This document shows, in pieces, positions 12,843 to 25,500 of a DNA stretch of 64,000 nt; the first letter of the stretch is position 1, and each line of letters starts with the position of its first letter. This DNA comes from Atherinomorus stipes. Taxonomy: Eukaryota; Chordata; Actinopteri; Atheriniformes; Atherinidae. The translations under genes and the position numbers were made by a program. The notes under the pieces were generated by a model. That model did no database searches. It was given only the letters and a program-made list of their open reading frames with translations, and was not told the origin of the DNA. The stretch spans positions 116,539-180,538 of the forward strand of contig JALJCO010013421.1 in assembly GCA_023101725.1 (NCBI GenBank), given 5' to 3'.

Positions 12843-13454
12843 TTGGTTGGAGTTTTCATTGAATATTTAGAGAATTGGAATGATATTTTATATTCCTTCT
12901 GCATCTCCTTCGGTGACCAAGGTCCTCGTGTCTGGCGTCGTGGTGGCGAAACCTACAACACAAAGTGCGTGAAAAGATCCGTCAAGTTCCCCCAGAGCGT
13001 TATGGTCTGGGGATGCATGTCCGCTCGAGGTGTAGGGAAACTCTGCTTCCTCAAGAAGACTGTCAATGCTGCCGTATATCAAGATGTTCTGGAAACGTTC
13101 CTGATTCCGACTGTTGAAGAACAGTTCGGCGAAGAAGACTTCATATTTCAACAGGATCTTGCACCGGCTCATGCGGCAAAGTCGACCAAAGATTGGTTCA
13201 CTACAAAAAAACTTGAAGTTTTGGCATGGCCGGCCAACTCGCCTGACCTCAATGTCATAGAAAACCTTTGGGCCATCGTCAAGCGGAAAATTCGCGACAG
13301 AAAGCCTACTACAGGTACGCTGGACCAACTGAAGCAGAACATTGCCACTGCCTGGGAAGCTGTGAGTGCGGAAACTTGCGACAAGCTGGTCAAATCAATG
13401 CCGCGGAGACTTCAGGCAGTCATACGAGCCAAGGGGGCAGCCACAAAATACTGA
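12843..13454 (+). pseudogene. Tc1-like transposase, C-terminal fragment (203 codons open)
   Basis: Cut-and-paste transposase of the DD34E class. Visible motifs: SVMVWGCMSARGVGKL, FIFQQDLAPAHAAKS with the second catalytic Asp, then exactly 34 residues to the catalytic Glu in SPDLNVIENLW, and a terminal MPRRLQAVI. Intact relatives are about 340 aa; the DNA-binding N-terminus and the segment with the first catalytic Asp (normally just before GDQGPRVW) are absent, so it cannot be active as it stands. The frame is intact for 200 codons, suggesting it is fairly young. The ATG at 12843 is a chance start. Confidence 0.92.
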
Positions 13455-13735
13455 GAAAGTGATGATTCTAATTATAATAAAAATTATTCTGATTCAATGA
13501 AACGGTTTCTCCATTATTCTAATTCAATAAAACAACAGTGTCACAGTTAAATGGCCTAAATGGGCCTTTTGGAAAGCTCAGCTGAGCAAATTTTTTACAG
13601 GTAACAAGTTCTGTGATTAGTCTAACGAGTAGGACAGGTGCGGTGAACACCTGATTTGCTTTCTGCACAAAAAATGCATTCGAAGAATTTAATGATTGCA
13701 CTATTTCAAATTATTCTAATTCGTTGACCAGCACC
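12843..13735 (+). mobile_element. Right half of a Tc1-like transposon, family 2
   Basis: The 3' end carries AATTCGTTGACCAGCACCTG at about 13716-13735, whose reverse complement begins CAGGTGCTGGTCA, a terminal motif I associate with fish Tc1 elements. The left half and left inverted repeat are missing. The 34-bp minisatellite starts only a few bases after this end. Confidence 0.85.
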
Positions 13736-13738
13736 TGT

Positions 13739-14562
13739 ATGGTAGTATCTAATACCTGCTAGTATCTGATATATGGTAGTATCTAATACCTGCTAGTATC
13801 TGATATATGGTAGTATCTAATACCTGCTAGTATCTGATATATGGTAGTATCTAATACCTGCTAGTATCTGATATATGGTAGTATCTAATACCTGCTAGTA
13901 TCTGATATATGGTAGTATCTAATACCTGCTAGTATCTGATATATGGTAGTATAAATTATATGATACCTGCTAGTATCTGATATATGGTAGTATCTGATAC
14001 CTGCTAGTATCTGATATATGGTAGTATCTAATACCTGCTAGTATCTGATATATGGTAGTATCTAATACCTGCTAGTATCTGATATATGGTAGTATATGAT
14101 ACCTGCTAGTATCTGATATATGGTAGTATCTAATACCTGCTAGTATCTGATATATGGTAGTATCTAATACCTGCTAGTATCTGATATATGGTAGTATATG
14201 ATACCTGCTAGTATCTGATATATGGTAGTTTCTAATACCTGCTAGTATCTGACATATGGTAGTATCTGATACCTGCTAGTATCTGATATATGGTAGTATA
14301 TGATACCTGCTAGTATCTGATATATGGTAGTATCTGATACCTGCTAGTATCTGATATATGGTAGTATCTGATACCTGCTAGTATCTGATATATGGTAGTA
14401 TGTAATACCTGCTAGTATCTGATATATGGTAGTATCTAATACCTGCTAGTATCTGATATATGGTAGTATCTAATACCTGCTAGTATCTGATATATGGTAG
14501 TTTCTAATACCTGCTAGTATCTGATATATGGTAGTATCTGATACCTGCTAGTATCTGATATC
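13739..14562 (+). repeat. Minisatellite, 34-bp unit (about 24 copies)
   Basis: The unit is GGTAGTATCTAATACCTGCT plus AGTATCTGATATAT. It begins immediately after the Tc1 end and runs into element D copy 2, so it fills the gap between two mobile elements. Units are very uniform. Confidence 0.96.
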
Positions 14563-14740
14563 TGGCAGTCAGATGTCCAAAATGAACTCCTCTGGCTGAG
14601 TTAAGGATATTTTATGATCTTTTCCTCCAGAGCAGAATATAGTTGTGTATCTCAAAATATGAGTTGTACAATATCGGTATATCTGATGTTGGTTTAAAAA
14701 AAAGCAAAAATCCAACATCCCTGGGAGACATGAAACATGG
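14563..14740 (-). mobile_element. Dispersed element D, copy 2 (partial, inverted)
   Basis: The reverse complement of 5700-6060 in part: AAAATGAACTCCTCTGG, GAGCAGAATATAGTTGTG, ACAATATCGGTA. The CpG-rich middle of copy 1 is absent. Confidence 0.6.
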
Positions 14741-15433
14741 AAATGAATCGCTCTTTTCCCTGATTAGCTACATGCAACATTATAAATCACAGTTTGGATT
14801 TTATTGACAATTGTTCAGTCCGAGCCCGATGTCTTAATTCAGAGAGAATGGGTGGCGATGACGAGTTTGGATGTCAGCTTTTATATGTGTAAACTGGGAG
14901 ATAACAACATCAACTGAGCAGAAACTGGGTAGAAGGATTCAGAGTAAATCTATCCGGCTCTTCATGAATGTAAACCTGAGCCACAGCTCGCTCTCGCCAC
15001 TGGGTCGTCCAAGATCCAGGTGAACAAGCAGGATCCCGTCTCTCTGAAGTGATGAACACTCAGGTCTTCTCTTTGCTTTGGGGTTTAAACCAGCAGACTG
15101 ACTGAATCTTTGTTTGCTTTTCTTCTCTCCTGCTCTCCAGGAGCAGAAACTCAAACATGTTCAGGTCACCTTGTTGATATGGTGACCTCTGGTTGAAGAT
15201 TAAAAACTAAAATGACTGTTGTACAGAAACGAAACCTGCTTTCAGCATGCAGGAGGAGTTTCGGTAGTTCAACACCTGCTTTTAGGCAAGTTTATTTCTA
15301 CATCACATCATGTACATGATAAATCAAGGTTAGAGATGTCCGGTATTATCGGCCTACCAATATTATCAGCAGATATTGGCTTTGAAATGTGATGTGTCAG
15401 TTTAGATGGTATAGAGTCTGAGAGGCATATGAT
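14741..15433. other. Non-coding sequence, nothing firm
   Basis: One open stretch at 14942-15018 ends at a GTGAAC donor in phase 2 but has a poor acceptor, so it was not called. GGCAAGTTTATTTCTACATC near 15285 resembles a LINE 3' end in reverse. Confidence 0.4.
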
Positions 15434-15475
15434 ACAATGTGAGGTACCACAAGGTTCCATTTTAGGGCCATTTAC
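15434..15475 (+). pseudogene. LINE reverse transcriptase scrap
   Basis: Encodes [10 protein letters not shown] on the + strand, the VPQGS-LGP motif of LINE reverse transcriptases. Nothing else of the domain remains. Confidence 0.55.
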
Positions 15476-15519
15476 TTATTTACTTATTTCCAATAGAGAT
15501 TTTTTTGCACTCATGAAGG

Positions 15520-16310
15520 CAAGGCAAGTTTATTTGTACAGCACATTTCATGTACAGAACAATTCAAAGTGCTTTACATAAAACATTATAAGCAAAAGGG
15601 AGAAAACAATTAGAAGCATGATTCAAAATTAAAAACATTTAAGATTAAAAAGAGAGAATACAGAGACGTGCGGATTTTAACTTTTGAATAAAATCTACGT
15701 AAATGCAGCTGAGAACAGGTGGGTCTTCAGCCTGGATTTAAATAAACTGTTTTTAGCTGATCTGAGACTTTCTGGGAGTTTGTTCCAGACATGTGGAGCA
15801 TAGAAGCTGAACGCAGCTTCTCCATGTCTGGTTCTGACTCTGGGAACTGATAAAAGACCGGATCCATGTCTGGTTCTGACTCTGGGAACTGATAAAAGAC
15901 CGGATCCATGTCTGGTTCTGACTCTGGAACTGATAAAAGACCGGATCCAGGTCTGGTTCTGACTCTGGAACTGATAAAAGGCCGGATCCAGATGACCTGA
16001 GGGGTCTAGCAGGTTCATACTGGGTCAAGAGGTCGCTGATGTATTTTGGGCCTAAACCATTCAGAGCTTTATAGACCAGCAGCAGAACTTTAAAGTCTAT
16101 TCTCTGATGGACCGGCAGCCAGTGTAAAGACCTCAGAACTGGACTGATGTGGTCCACTTTTCTGGTCTTTGTGAGAACTCGGGCAGCAGAGTTCTGAATG
16201 AGCTGCAGCTGTTTAACTGGTTTTTTAGGTAGACCAGTAAAGACGCTGTTACAGTAGTCAAGCCGACTGAAGATGAATGCATGAATGTAGTAGATAATGG
16301 TCTGCAAGCA
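15520..16310 (-). mobile_element. L2/Rex1-type LINE, 3' end, minus strand
   Basis: Non-LTR retrotransposon remnant. The minus strand encodes FIFSRLDYCNSVFTGLPKK, then LQLIQNSAARVLT, HISPVLRSLHWLPV and KVLLLVYKALNGLGP, ending in WNKLPESLR and LKTHLFSAAF, the tail of the reverse transcriptase ORF. The 3' tail follows (AAGTGCTTTACATAAAAC on the + strand, with AAGGCAAGGCAAG at the end). The 5' end is truncated. A fourfold tandem duplication interrupts the ORF at 15821-15990. Confidence 0.88.
15821..15990 (-). repeat. 41-42 bp unit tandem repeat inside the LINE ORF (4 copies)
   Basis: The unit on the + strand is CCATGTCTGGTTCTGACTCT then GGGAACTGATAAAAGACCGGAT. Two units are 42 bp and two are 41 bp, so the LINE frame is shifted across it. 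Confidence 0.93.
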
Positions 16311-16740
16311 TTTTTAAAATGTTTTAGAGGAAATAATTTGTCAGGACAATTTTCATCCAAATATTGCGGAGTCCACTTATGGAAAAAAAAAATTATATTA
16401 ACTGATTTTTGTCTTTAGATATAAAATGAAACTCAAGGAAGCTTTGATGTTAAAGAGATTTGGGCGATGTAAAAGCTTGACTGCTTTATATTTGTCAACA
16501 TATGTGCTGTTCTGGAATTCTATGGTTTTCTCAATGTTTGAATGTAATTTTAATTAGACAGATTATATTTGTGTTGATGCTTCTCCGCTCTGCTCTGCCT
16601 TGTTTCCTCCACTTACTAAACTGTATTTAATAAACAGGATTGTATTTAATCACCTGTATTGCTCTGGGGTGTGTGATACTGGTGAGATTTGTTCTGTCTG
16701 GAAGCTGAAAACAGATGATGTCATCTCTGTTTTCCATCAG
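16311..16740. other. Non-coding AT-rich sequence before the first nesprin exon
   Basis: It holds no recognised element. It ends in the acceptor tract TCATCTCTGTTTTCCATCAG. No TATA box or CpG island that would mark a clear promoter is seen. Confidence 0.5.
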
Positions 16741-16977
16741 GCAGAGTGGACGTGATGCCACGATGCCTGGAGTAGAGCCGCCTTTCTCAGATCAGCCCGG
16801 AGACGCCGTCCTCACGGCTGCCGACGGCGATGCTGAACCTGGAGAAGGAGCAAAGCTGCTCCTGGATCTGTTTCAGCACCCCATTTCCAGCTCATCTCCG
16901 CTGGAGCTGCCAGGAGAAGAAGGTCTACGAGCGGACGGCAGCTGGAGTCGAGATGGAGACGTGAAACAATGTGGACG
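16741..16977 (+). CDS. syne2: syne2-like exon 1 in window (acidic N-terminal exon)
   Basis: A pyrimidine-rich acceptor ends at 16740 and the donor is CG|GTGAGT at 16978. The frame is open through the exon and leaves phase 2, exactly completed by the first base of the next exon (CG+G = Arg). An ATG at 16763 has A at -3 and would start a 647-aa protein; 16741-16762 would then be 5' UTR. If the exon is internal it must be entered in phase 2. It encodes an acidic stretch with LLLDLFQHP and no recognisable domain. No spectrin-type exon was found upstream in the window, which favours a short isoform or a very long upstream intron. Confidence 0.7.
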
Positions 16978-19900
16978 GTGAGTGAGAGAAGTGGAAAGTC
17001 CACAGCTTTGCAGTGATGGTGCAGCATCACTGACATAGCTCTGTAATATAAAGACAGGAAAAAGCACATTTTAGATACTGAACTTCATCAGGACTTGAGC
17101 CATTTGTGGAAATCTGTTCCATCAGGGGTCTGCAGCCTGCGACTCTTTAGACCGTCCACAATGACTCTTAATAACATTGGCTAAAAATGATTAAAAAAAA
17201 AACCAAACAAACAAAAAAAACCCTACTGTTTTTAAAAGTCTGACCAAGCCCCGCCATTCACACCGAAAGGCAGGAATTGGTCATTCACAACGTATAGAAA
17301 GAACGAATCGATGCTTTTATGTCTCGTTCTCCGTCCCCCACATACCCCCCCCCCCCTCTCCCCTGTGGGCCGCTCACTGTAAACAAATATAGCTAACGGG
17401 CTGCTAACTGCTGCTGCAGCACCAAAACACAGAAACAACAGATAAGGATGAAGTCTGGGAGTTGGAGGTGATGGATTAAAGCTTTTAGAAACGTGGTTCA
17501 TCAGCTGTTTGCTATCAAGCTACCGAGCTATCCACTCGGCTGTTAACGTTAACCTGCTGGCAGGTGCTGCGGATCCGAACATTCAGGTGTGTTTAAGCCA
17601 AAGCCAAGGAGGAAAGACATCAGCAGCGACCTGCGAGAAGCTGCTGCTCATCAAGCTGGGGAGGTTGTTGGGTCATTTCTGAACTAAATTACAAGAGGAA
17701 ACCATGCGGGACAGCTGTTGTTGGGAGGTGGGTGGAGCTAGTTAGGTTATTAACTGGTGTCCAAGTTTATATTTAATAGACTAGTTAAAGGTGCACCGTG
17801 TAACTTTTGACCCAAACATCAGCCTCATGTCAGTAATAACAGCTGATTTCTGGGGTTAATATCGAACACAGACGCATGTGGGGGCTCTGAGGGGGCTGCC
17901 CTCCTCTAACACCAGACATTGTAACTGCAAGAGCGGATCGTCTCTCATTGATCACGTGACCTGGAGCGCTTTGCTTTATGGCTCCATGACGTCACGATCA
18001 GCTGATCAACGTGGTCTGAAAACACGATTCCAGGACACGGATAGAGACGGTTTCATTTTGCCACAGATGGGTGGTCTGTGGGAGGTTGCAGGCTTAGTGC
18101 CCCCTAGTGGCCAAAAGTTACACGCTGTCCCTTTAATGTAAAACACTAATCACAGCGCACCACTGAGAAAGATCCGTGAAAAACTAATAACAAAACACTG
18201 ATATCGGTCTTTAGGAGGTTTCAAGTGGTGTGTTTTTCCAACATTGCCAACCATAGCTTTAAGCTAGTAAGGTCCCGTCCCAATTCACCCACTAGCCATA
18301 CTTTTCAGCCATATCCCTACGTTTTGCACATTCCCATGAGGGTAGTGGTATCTCAATGCCTCTTTGCATGTAGGGGTAGTGGACATAATGGGGGGTAGGG
18401 GGGGCAAAGGCTTTTCATCATGTAGGCTACACCCATCACGTGATACAGATGCAAGAATCTGATAGGCTACCTCCATCATGAGATATAGAAACTAGAATCT
18501 GATAGGCTACCACCACCATGTAGCACAGAAACTAGAATCTGATAGGCTACCACCATCATGAAAAAAAAGCGATACAGAAGCTAGAATCTGATAGGCTACC
18601 ACCATCATGAGATACAGAAGCTAGAATCTGATAGGCTACCACCATCATGTAGCACAGAAACTAGAATCTGATAGGCTACCTCCATCATGAGATACAGAAG
18701 CTAGAATCTGATAGGCTACCACCATCATGTAGCACAGAAACTAGAATCTGATAGGCTACCACCATCAGGTGATACAGATGCTAGAATCTGATAGGCTACC
18801 ACCATCATGTGATACAGATGCTAGAATCTGATAGGCTACCACCATCATGTGATACAGATGCTAGAATCTGATAGGCTACCTCCATCATGAGATACAGAAG
18901 CTAGAATCTGATAGGCTACCTCCATCATGTGACACAGAAGCTAGAATCTGATAGGCTACCACCATCAGGTGATACAGATGCTAGAATCTGATAGGCTACC
19001 ACCATCATGTGATACAGATGCTAGAATCTGATAGGCTACCACCATCATGTGATACAGATGCTAGAATCTGATAGGCTACCTCCATCATGAGATACAGAAG
19101 CTAGAATCTGATAGGCTACCACCATCATGTAGCACAGAAACTAGAATCTGATAGGCTACCTCCATCATGTGACACAGAAGCTAGAATCTGATAGGCTACC
19201 ACCATCAGGTGATACAGAAGCTAGAATCTGATAGGCTACCACCATCATGTGATACAGATACTAGAATCTGATAGGCTACCTCCATCATGAGATATAGAAA
19301 CTAGAATCTGATAGACTACCTCCATCATGTGACACAAAAGCTAGAATCTGATAGGCTACCACCATCATGTGATACAGATGCTAGAATCTGATAGGCTACC
19401 ACCATCATGTGATACAGAAGCTAGAATCTGATAGGCTACCACTATCATATGATACAGAAGCTAGAATCTGATAGGCTACCACCATCATGTGATACAGAAG
19501 CTATAATCTGATAGGCTACCACTATCATATGATACAGAAGCTAGAATCTGATAGGCTACCACCATCATGTGATACAGAAGCTAGAATCTGATAGGCTACC
19601 ACCATCATGTGATACAGAAGCTAGAATCTGATAGGCTACCACCATCATGTGAAACAAACGCTAGAATCTGATAGGCTACCACCATCATGTGATACAGAAG
19701 CTAGAATCTGATAGGCTACCACCATCATGTGATACAGATGCTAGAATCTGATAGGCTACCTCCATCATGAGATATAGAAACTAGAATCTGATAGGCTACC
19801 ACCATCATGTAGCACAGAAGCTAGAATCCGATAGGCTACCACCATCATGTGATACAGAAGCTAGAATCTGATAGGCTACCACCATCATGTGACACAGAAG

Positions 19901-22468
19901 CTAGAATCTGATAGACTACCACCATCATGTGATACAGAAGCTAGAATCTGATAGGCTACCACCATCATGTGATACAGAAGCTAGAATCTGATAGGCTACC
20001 ACCATCATGTGATACAGAAGCTAGAATCTGATAGGCTACCACCATCATGTCATACAGAAGCTAGAATCTGATAGGCTACCACCATCATGTGATACAGAAG
20101 CTAGAATCTGATAGGCTACCACCATCATGTAGCACAGAAGCTAGAATCTGATAGGCTACCACTATATTCAAAAAAGTATCAAATCTGATACTTTGTCTTG
20201 CTGGTATCCAATTATCAACTGCAGGGTAGCAATATATCTCCATCCTTACGTCAGCATTGATAACATATTGTTGACCTTGTGCACCTATGCCTTGATTGTT
20301 CTACAACTTATTCTGGCTTGTTTTCCTTACACGCAATTATGAATGTTTACTTACTTTTCCCAAAGTTATTGGTTTTTCAGTATTTTTAAGTGAACTTAAC
20401 TTGTTAGAATCTCTAGTGTGGGCAGGATAGTGAAACTCATATAGTCTGAGCTGTAAACAGATGTAAAAACAAGCAAACTGCACCCGGGTTTTCTTGTCTG
20501 CTGTTTTTGTCCTCTCCCTCTCTGATTCGTGATACTGCCCTGCCTGTGACGAGGACGGGAGTATGTTATTTAAAAGGTGTGGATTGTTCGACCAAGTACT
20601 GCATGAAAGCAAACTTGTACCAGCTGATTATTGTAGACCCAGTCACCAGTATACGGGGTCTAGCTACTTGTTCAGACTTAAAGCCTCACTCTCTTACTTC
20701 AGTATGATGTCACAACCTCCTTCTGTAGTTTTACAGTCACTTGAATAAAGCAGCCATGTTGTGTGTGTTTTAACTGCAGGTTGGAGAGGCGGTGGATGCT
20801 CTGGCATGAGTTCATGAAGGAGCACGACCAGCTGGAGGCCTGGCTGCAGCTGGCTGAGCAGGCCACGTCTCTCAACTCCGCCCACGTTACCTACAACGCT
20901 GCCAAGGAGGAGCTGAGGAGGTTTGAGGTGTGGTGAGATAAAAACACAAATGTTCATGTGCAGATCAAAGCTTTCAATGAGAAGACTCTTCATCACCTGC
21001 AGGGATGTTGACCATTTACGGTGACGCCCCCCAGTCTGGGCTTTACACCAAATCCAGTCTCTTGCTTAGCACTGAGAATGATGCTGCATTCTTTCCGTAT
21101 GCTAAATCTCCCTGTCGTTGTTTTGGTGTCAAAACTGATGCATGTCCGTGTTTGATCGCTGTATTTGTCTTGTGAGGCACTCAAGGGAAGAAAAGAGTTG
21201 GGCTAAAGTTCAGCCAGTGGTTAACGACATATCCAAGCAGAGCGTAAACATCAGTCAGCAGCCGTCGTGAAGCCCAGGCAGGTGGTATTACTGTGCAAAT
21301 CCACGTCCCGCCACTTTAACTGTGCAGCCGCAGATTCTGCTTGTTCGTCCTAATTAAGTTCTGCCGTCGGATCGCTCTGTTCTGGGAAATCCGAATCGCA
21401 TCGATCATCTTCTGCAGCTCCAGTGTCAGTAAAGCAGGATGGTGGGAAAATGTTATGTTTTAGTCCCTTTTGCTTTTGTCCCTTTTGCAGTAAACATGTT
21501 TATTTCTGCTGCAAGCATGTTTATTTCTGCCGTAAACATGTTTATTTTTGTTGTAAATATTTATTTCTGCAGTAAACATGTTTATTTCTGCTGTAACCAT
21601 GTTTATTTCTGCAGTAAACATGTTTACTTCTACTGCAAGCATGTTTACTTCTACCGTAAACATGTTTATTTTTGTTATAAATGTTTTTTTCTGCAGTAAA
21701 CATGTTTACTTCTGATGTAAACATTTTTTCTGCCGTAAACATGTTTATTTTTGTTGTAAATGTTTATTTCGGCAGTAAGCATGTTTTTTCCGCAGTAAAA
21801 ATGTTTATTTTTGTTGTAAACATGTTTGTTTCTGCTGTAAACGTGTTTATTTCTGCAGTAAACATGTTTATCTCTGCTGTAAACATGTTGATTTGTGTTC
21901 TGAACATGTTTATTTCTGCTGCAAACATGTTTATTTTTGTTGTAAATGTTTATTTCTGCAGTAAACATGTTTATCTCTACAGCAAACATATTTATTTGAT
22001 TTAACATGTTTATTTTTGTTGTAAATGTTTGTCTGCAGTAAACATGTTTATTTCTGCAGTAAACATGTTTATCTCTTCAGTAAACATGTTTATCTCTGCT
22101 GTAAACATGTTGATTTGTGTTCTAAACATGTTTATTTCTGCAGTAAACATCTTTATTTCTGCTGTAAGCATGTTTTTTCTGCAGTTAACATGTTTATTTT
22201 TGCTGTAAACATGTTTATTTCTGCAGCAAACATATTTATTTGTTTTGTTAACATGTTTATTTCTGCTGTAAATGTTTCTGCAGTAAACATGTTTATTTCT
22301 GTTGTAAATATGTTTTTGTAAACATGTTTGTTTCTGCTGTAAAGTTGCTGGACGAGGATGGAGCTACAGTTTTTAAGATGACTTCTGGGGCCTCACTTTT
22401 CTCCCGCAGAGTTTGGCCCTTGGTGTAAACAGGGCTATAGTGAGACGTGCGAGTTGGCTTGTTGGAGA

Positions 22469-22502
<34 letters not shown>

Positions 22503-25500
22503 AATGAACCCTTAGAGCGGACGCTCTGTTCTTCCCTCATGTTTCCTGATCGCTGCCTCAGCTTTTCCCCGTGTGTGCTCATCCAGAGGCTGCGATGTGA
22601 GGCGGGAGGTCGCCTCGTGCAGCTGGACGGTCTGACCCAGAAGAACCGGACCCTGACTCGGCTGTTCCAGGGCACCATGCAGGCTCGGCTGCTGGCGTCG
22701 GCGCGGGAATGCGGCCGACGATGGGACGATCTGAACGCCACGCTGGAGTCCATCACTGGACGACTGCAGGTCCTGGTCTCTGGATCTGCTTCCTCAGCTC
22801 GGATGTTTAAACCTTTAACAAGAGAAGTGACTTTTACCGCTCTCTCTCTCTCTTTCAGCTCTTTGTCTCGGAGTGGGAGGAGTTTGAAGCAGAGAGGGAG
22901 GAGCTTGCACTGTGGTTGGCTGACATGGACGTCCGTCTGACGGCGATAGAGCACCTGACGGGGAACACGTGTGCGAAGCTGAGACAGCTGCAGGTGTGTG
23001 CTGCAGTTTCTCTGCTCTCCTGCATGCGTCGCCCTCTCTGATTTGTTTTCCGTGCAGTCGTTCCAGCAGTGTGTGTGTGAGAACTCGAGTCGTGTGAACG
23101 CTCTGCTGCAGCGCGGCGAGGCGTTGATCCAACGCAGCGAGCCGGCCGACGCCCAGCACGTGGAGAGTCTGCTGCTGGAGCTGCTGCGGCGCTGCAGCCA
23201 CGTCTACAACAGCATCGCCCGCACGCACACGCGTCTGCTCAGCATGAGACTGGTACACACGTTCCTGCACACACTCGTGCTCAAGATTACTCACACCCTC
23301 CAATGAAAGAAAAGGCTCAATTCACAATAATAATTCAAACAACAAGAAACTAAAGAAACTAATAATATAGAAAAAATTACAAAATTAAAATGTAATAAAA
23401 TAAAATATTGCTTTTGAATTGTGGTAGGAAATAATAATTAAACAAAGAAACAAAACTGACCCAGAGACATTTTTTTTTAAAAAATTCTATTATACAAATG
23501 TAAAGTGAATAGAAGTATTTTTGTTTTTACTTGCATTTTATGTTTTACAAGAGTAAAACAGTAATCAGAAATTATTTGATAAATTGATAATGATGGTGAT
23601 GAAAGTAGTTTAATTTTCCTTTCATTTTTACATTTTCAGCAGCACCTTCGTCTGCTTAGTGTTGCTGTATTTAACTAATTTAATGCAGTGATTTCCCCGT
23701 GGGATTATTGAAATATGTGAATCCTCCTCTTCCTCCAGGTATTCGAGGATGACTGGATTCTGTCTCAGGCTACAGACTCTGGTTGTCCCTCAGAGACTCT
23801 GCAGGAAGAAGACGGAGTGTTTGACAAACACAACTTGGACCATTTTAAAGGTAAATCTTCATCTCAGCTGCTGAATTTCAGGTTAGTTTGGAGAAATAAA
23901 AGTTCTCCTCAATATTTTCCTCCAGATTTCAGACCACCGTTTCACCTTCCACCAGCCCCCTCCTCAGACCAGCCTTCACCTCTTCACCATCCTCCTCCTC
24001 CTCCGTCTCCATCCTCGCCTGCTCATGAGCACGTGGGGTTGGAGTGGGACCCCTCGGTTGATATTGGGCGGTCCGTTTCCCATGACGACGCAGATTCTTC
24101 TTATTTCAGCGTCGGCACAGGTAAGCAGTGATCTGTGACGATGAAGGATGTTGCTGTGGTTGAAAACTGTAAGACCAGCAGTCATCATCATCATTGTCGG
24201 TCGAACATCGACTCAATCCTAACTTCTCCAACTGTTCTTATACACTATGTATCGTCTCACCTACTCTGACCCACATCTGATCTTCAGTAACATCCGTTCC
24301 TGATCTGTCGGGTTCAGTATGACGTTGGTCCACCTTTGCAGCTAGAACAGCTTCATCTTCTGGGAAGGCTGTCCACAAGGTTTAGGAGTGTTTCTGGGAA
24401 TCTTTGACCATCTTCCAGAAGCACATTTGTGAGGTCACACTGATGTTGGACCAGAAGGCCTGGCTCTCAGTCTCCGCTCTGATTCATCCCAAAGCTGTTC
24501 TATGGGGTTGAGGTCAGGACTCTGTGCAGGCCGGTCCAGTTCCTCCACACCAGACTCTGCATCCAGGTCTTTATGGACCTGCTTTGTGGTGCACAGTCAT
24601 GTTGGAAGAGGAAGGGGCCAGCTCCAAACTGGTCCCACAAAGTTGGGACATGGAATTGTCACTGGAACTAAGGGGCCAAGCCCAGCTCCTGAAAACACCC
24701 CCACACCATAATCCCCCCTCCACCAAATTTTACACTTGCCACAATGCAGTCAGAAAAGTACCGTTGTCCTGGCAACCACCAAACCCAGACTCCTCCATCA
24801 GATTGCAGATGGAGAAGCGTGATTGGTCCTCCAGAGAACGCCTCCACTGCTCTAGAGTCCAGTGGCGGCTGCTTTCCACCACTGCATCCACGCTTTGCAT
24901 CGCACTTGGTGATGTATGGATGGATGCAGCTGGTCGCCATGGAAACCCATTCCATGAAGCTTTCTGTCACTGTTCTTGATCTGATCTGAAGGCCACATGA
25001 AGGTTGGAGGTCTGTAGTGATTGACTCTGCAGAAAGTTGGCCACCTCTTCTCACTATGAGCTTCATCATCACTGACCCGCTCCATCAGTTTACGTGGACG
25101 AACACTTCATGGCTGAGATGCTGTCATTCCCAAACACTTCCATGTTCTTATGATCCAGCTGCAGCTGACTGTGGAATATTTAGGAGGAAATTTCACCGCT
25201 GGATTTGTTGCACAGGTGCATCCTAGGCTGATCCAGCATTCCAATCCAGTCATTTCTTCTTTCTTTTTTTTTCTTTTTTAGATATCATACACAGCAATAC
25301 AGTCACTTCAATTCCATGTTTGCAACGCAGCTTAGGTCATCACACAGAGCACAGACATGATGTTCATTTCTCTTTGCTGTTAATGTACTCTTTATTTGTT
25401 CGTGAATAATATCAAGTACATTTATATATGTGTGATAGGACCTTCTCCGTGCACTATGGTCAGTGCCAATCTCCCGCTGCTTCGTTATCCTGTGGTGTCC

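Noticed and set aside
12888..13328. Minus-strand open frame of 146 codons
   Set aside because: Shadow of the Tc1 transposase, which has recognisable motifs on the + strand.
14942..15018. Possible upstream syne2 exon ending in phase 2 before GTGAAC
   Set aside because: The acceptor has no pyrimidine tract, the peptide has no spectrin-like pattern, and one reading carries an immediate stop. Phase agreement with 16741 alone is weak evidence.
21460..22321. Long open frames on both strands with VNMFISA-type repeats
   Set aside because: Produced by a 21-bp minisatellite whose period is a multiple of three; no start context, splice logic or domain.
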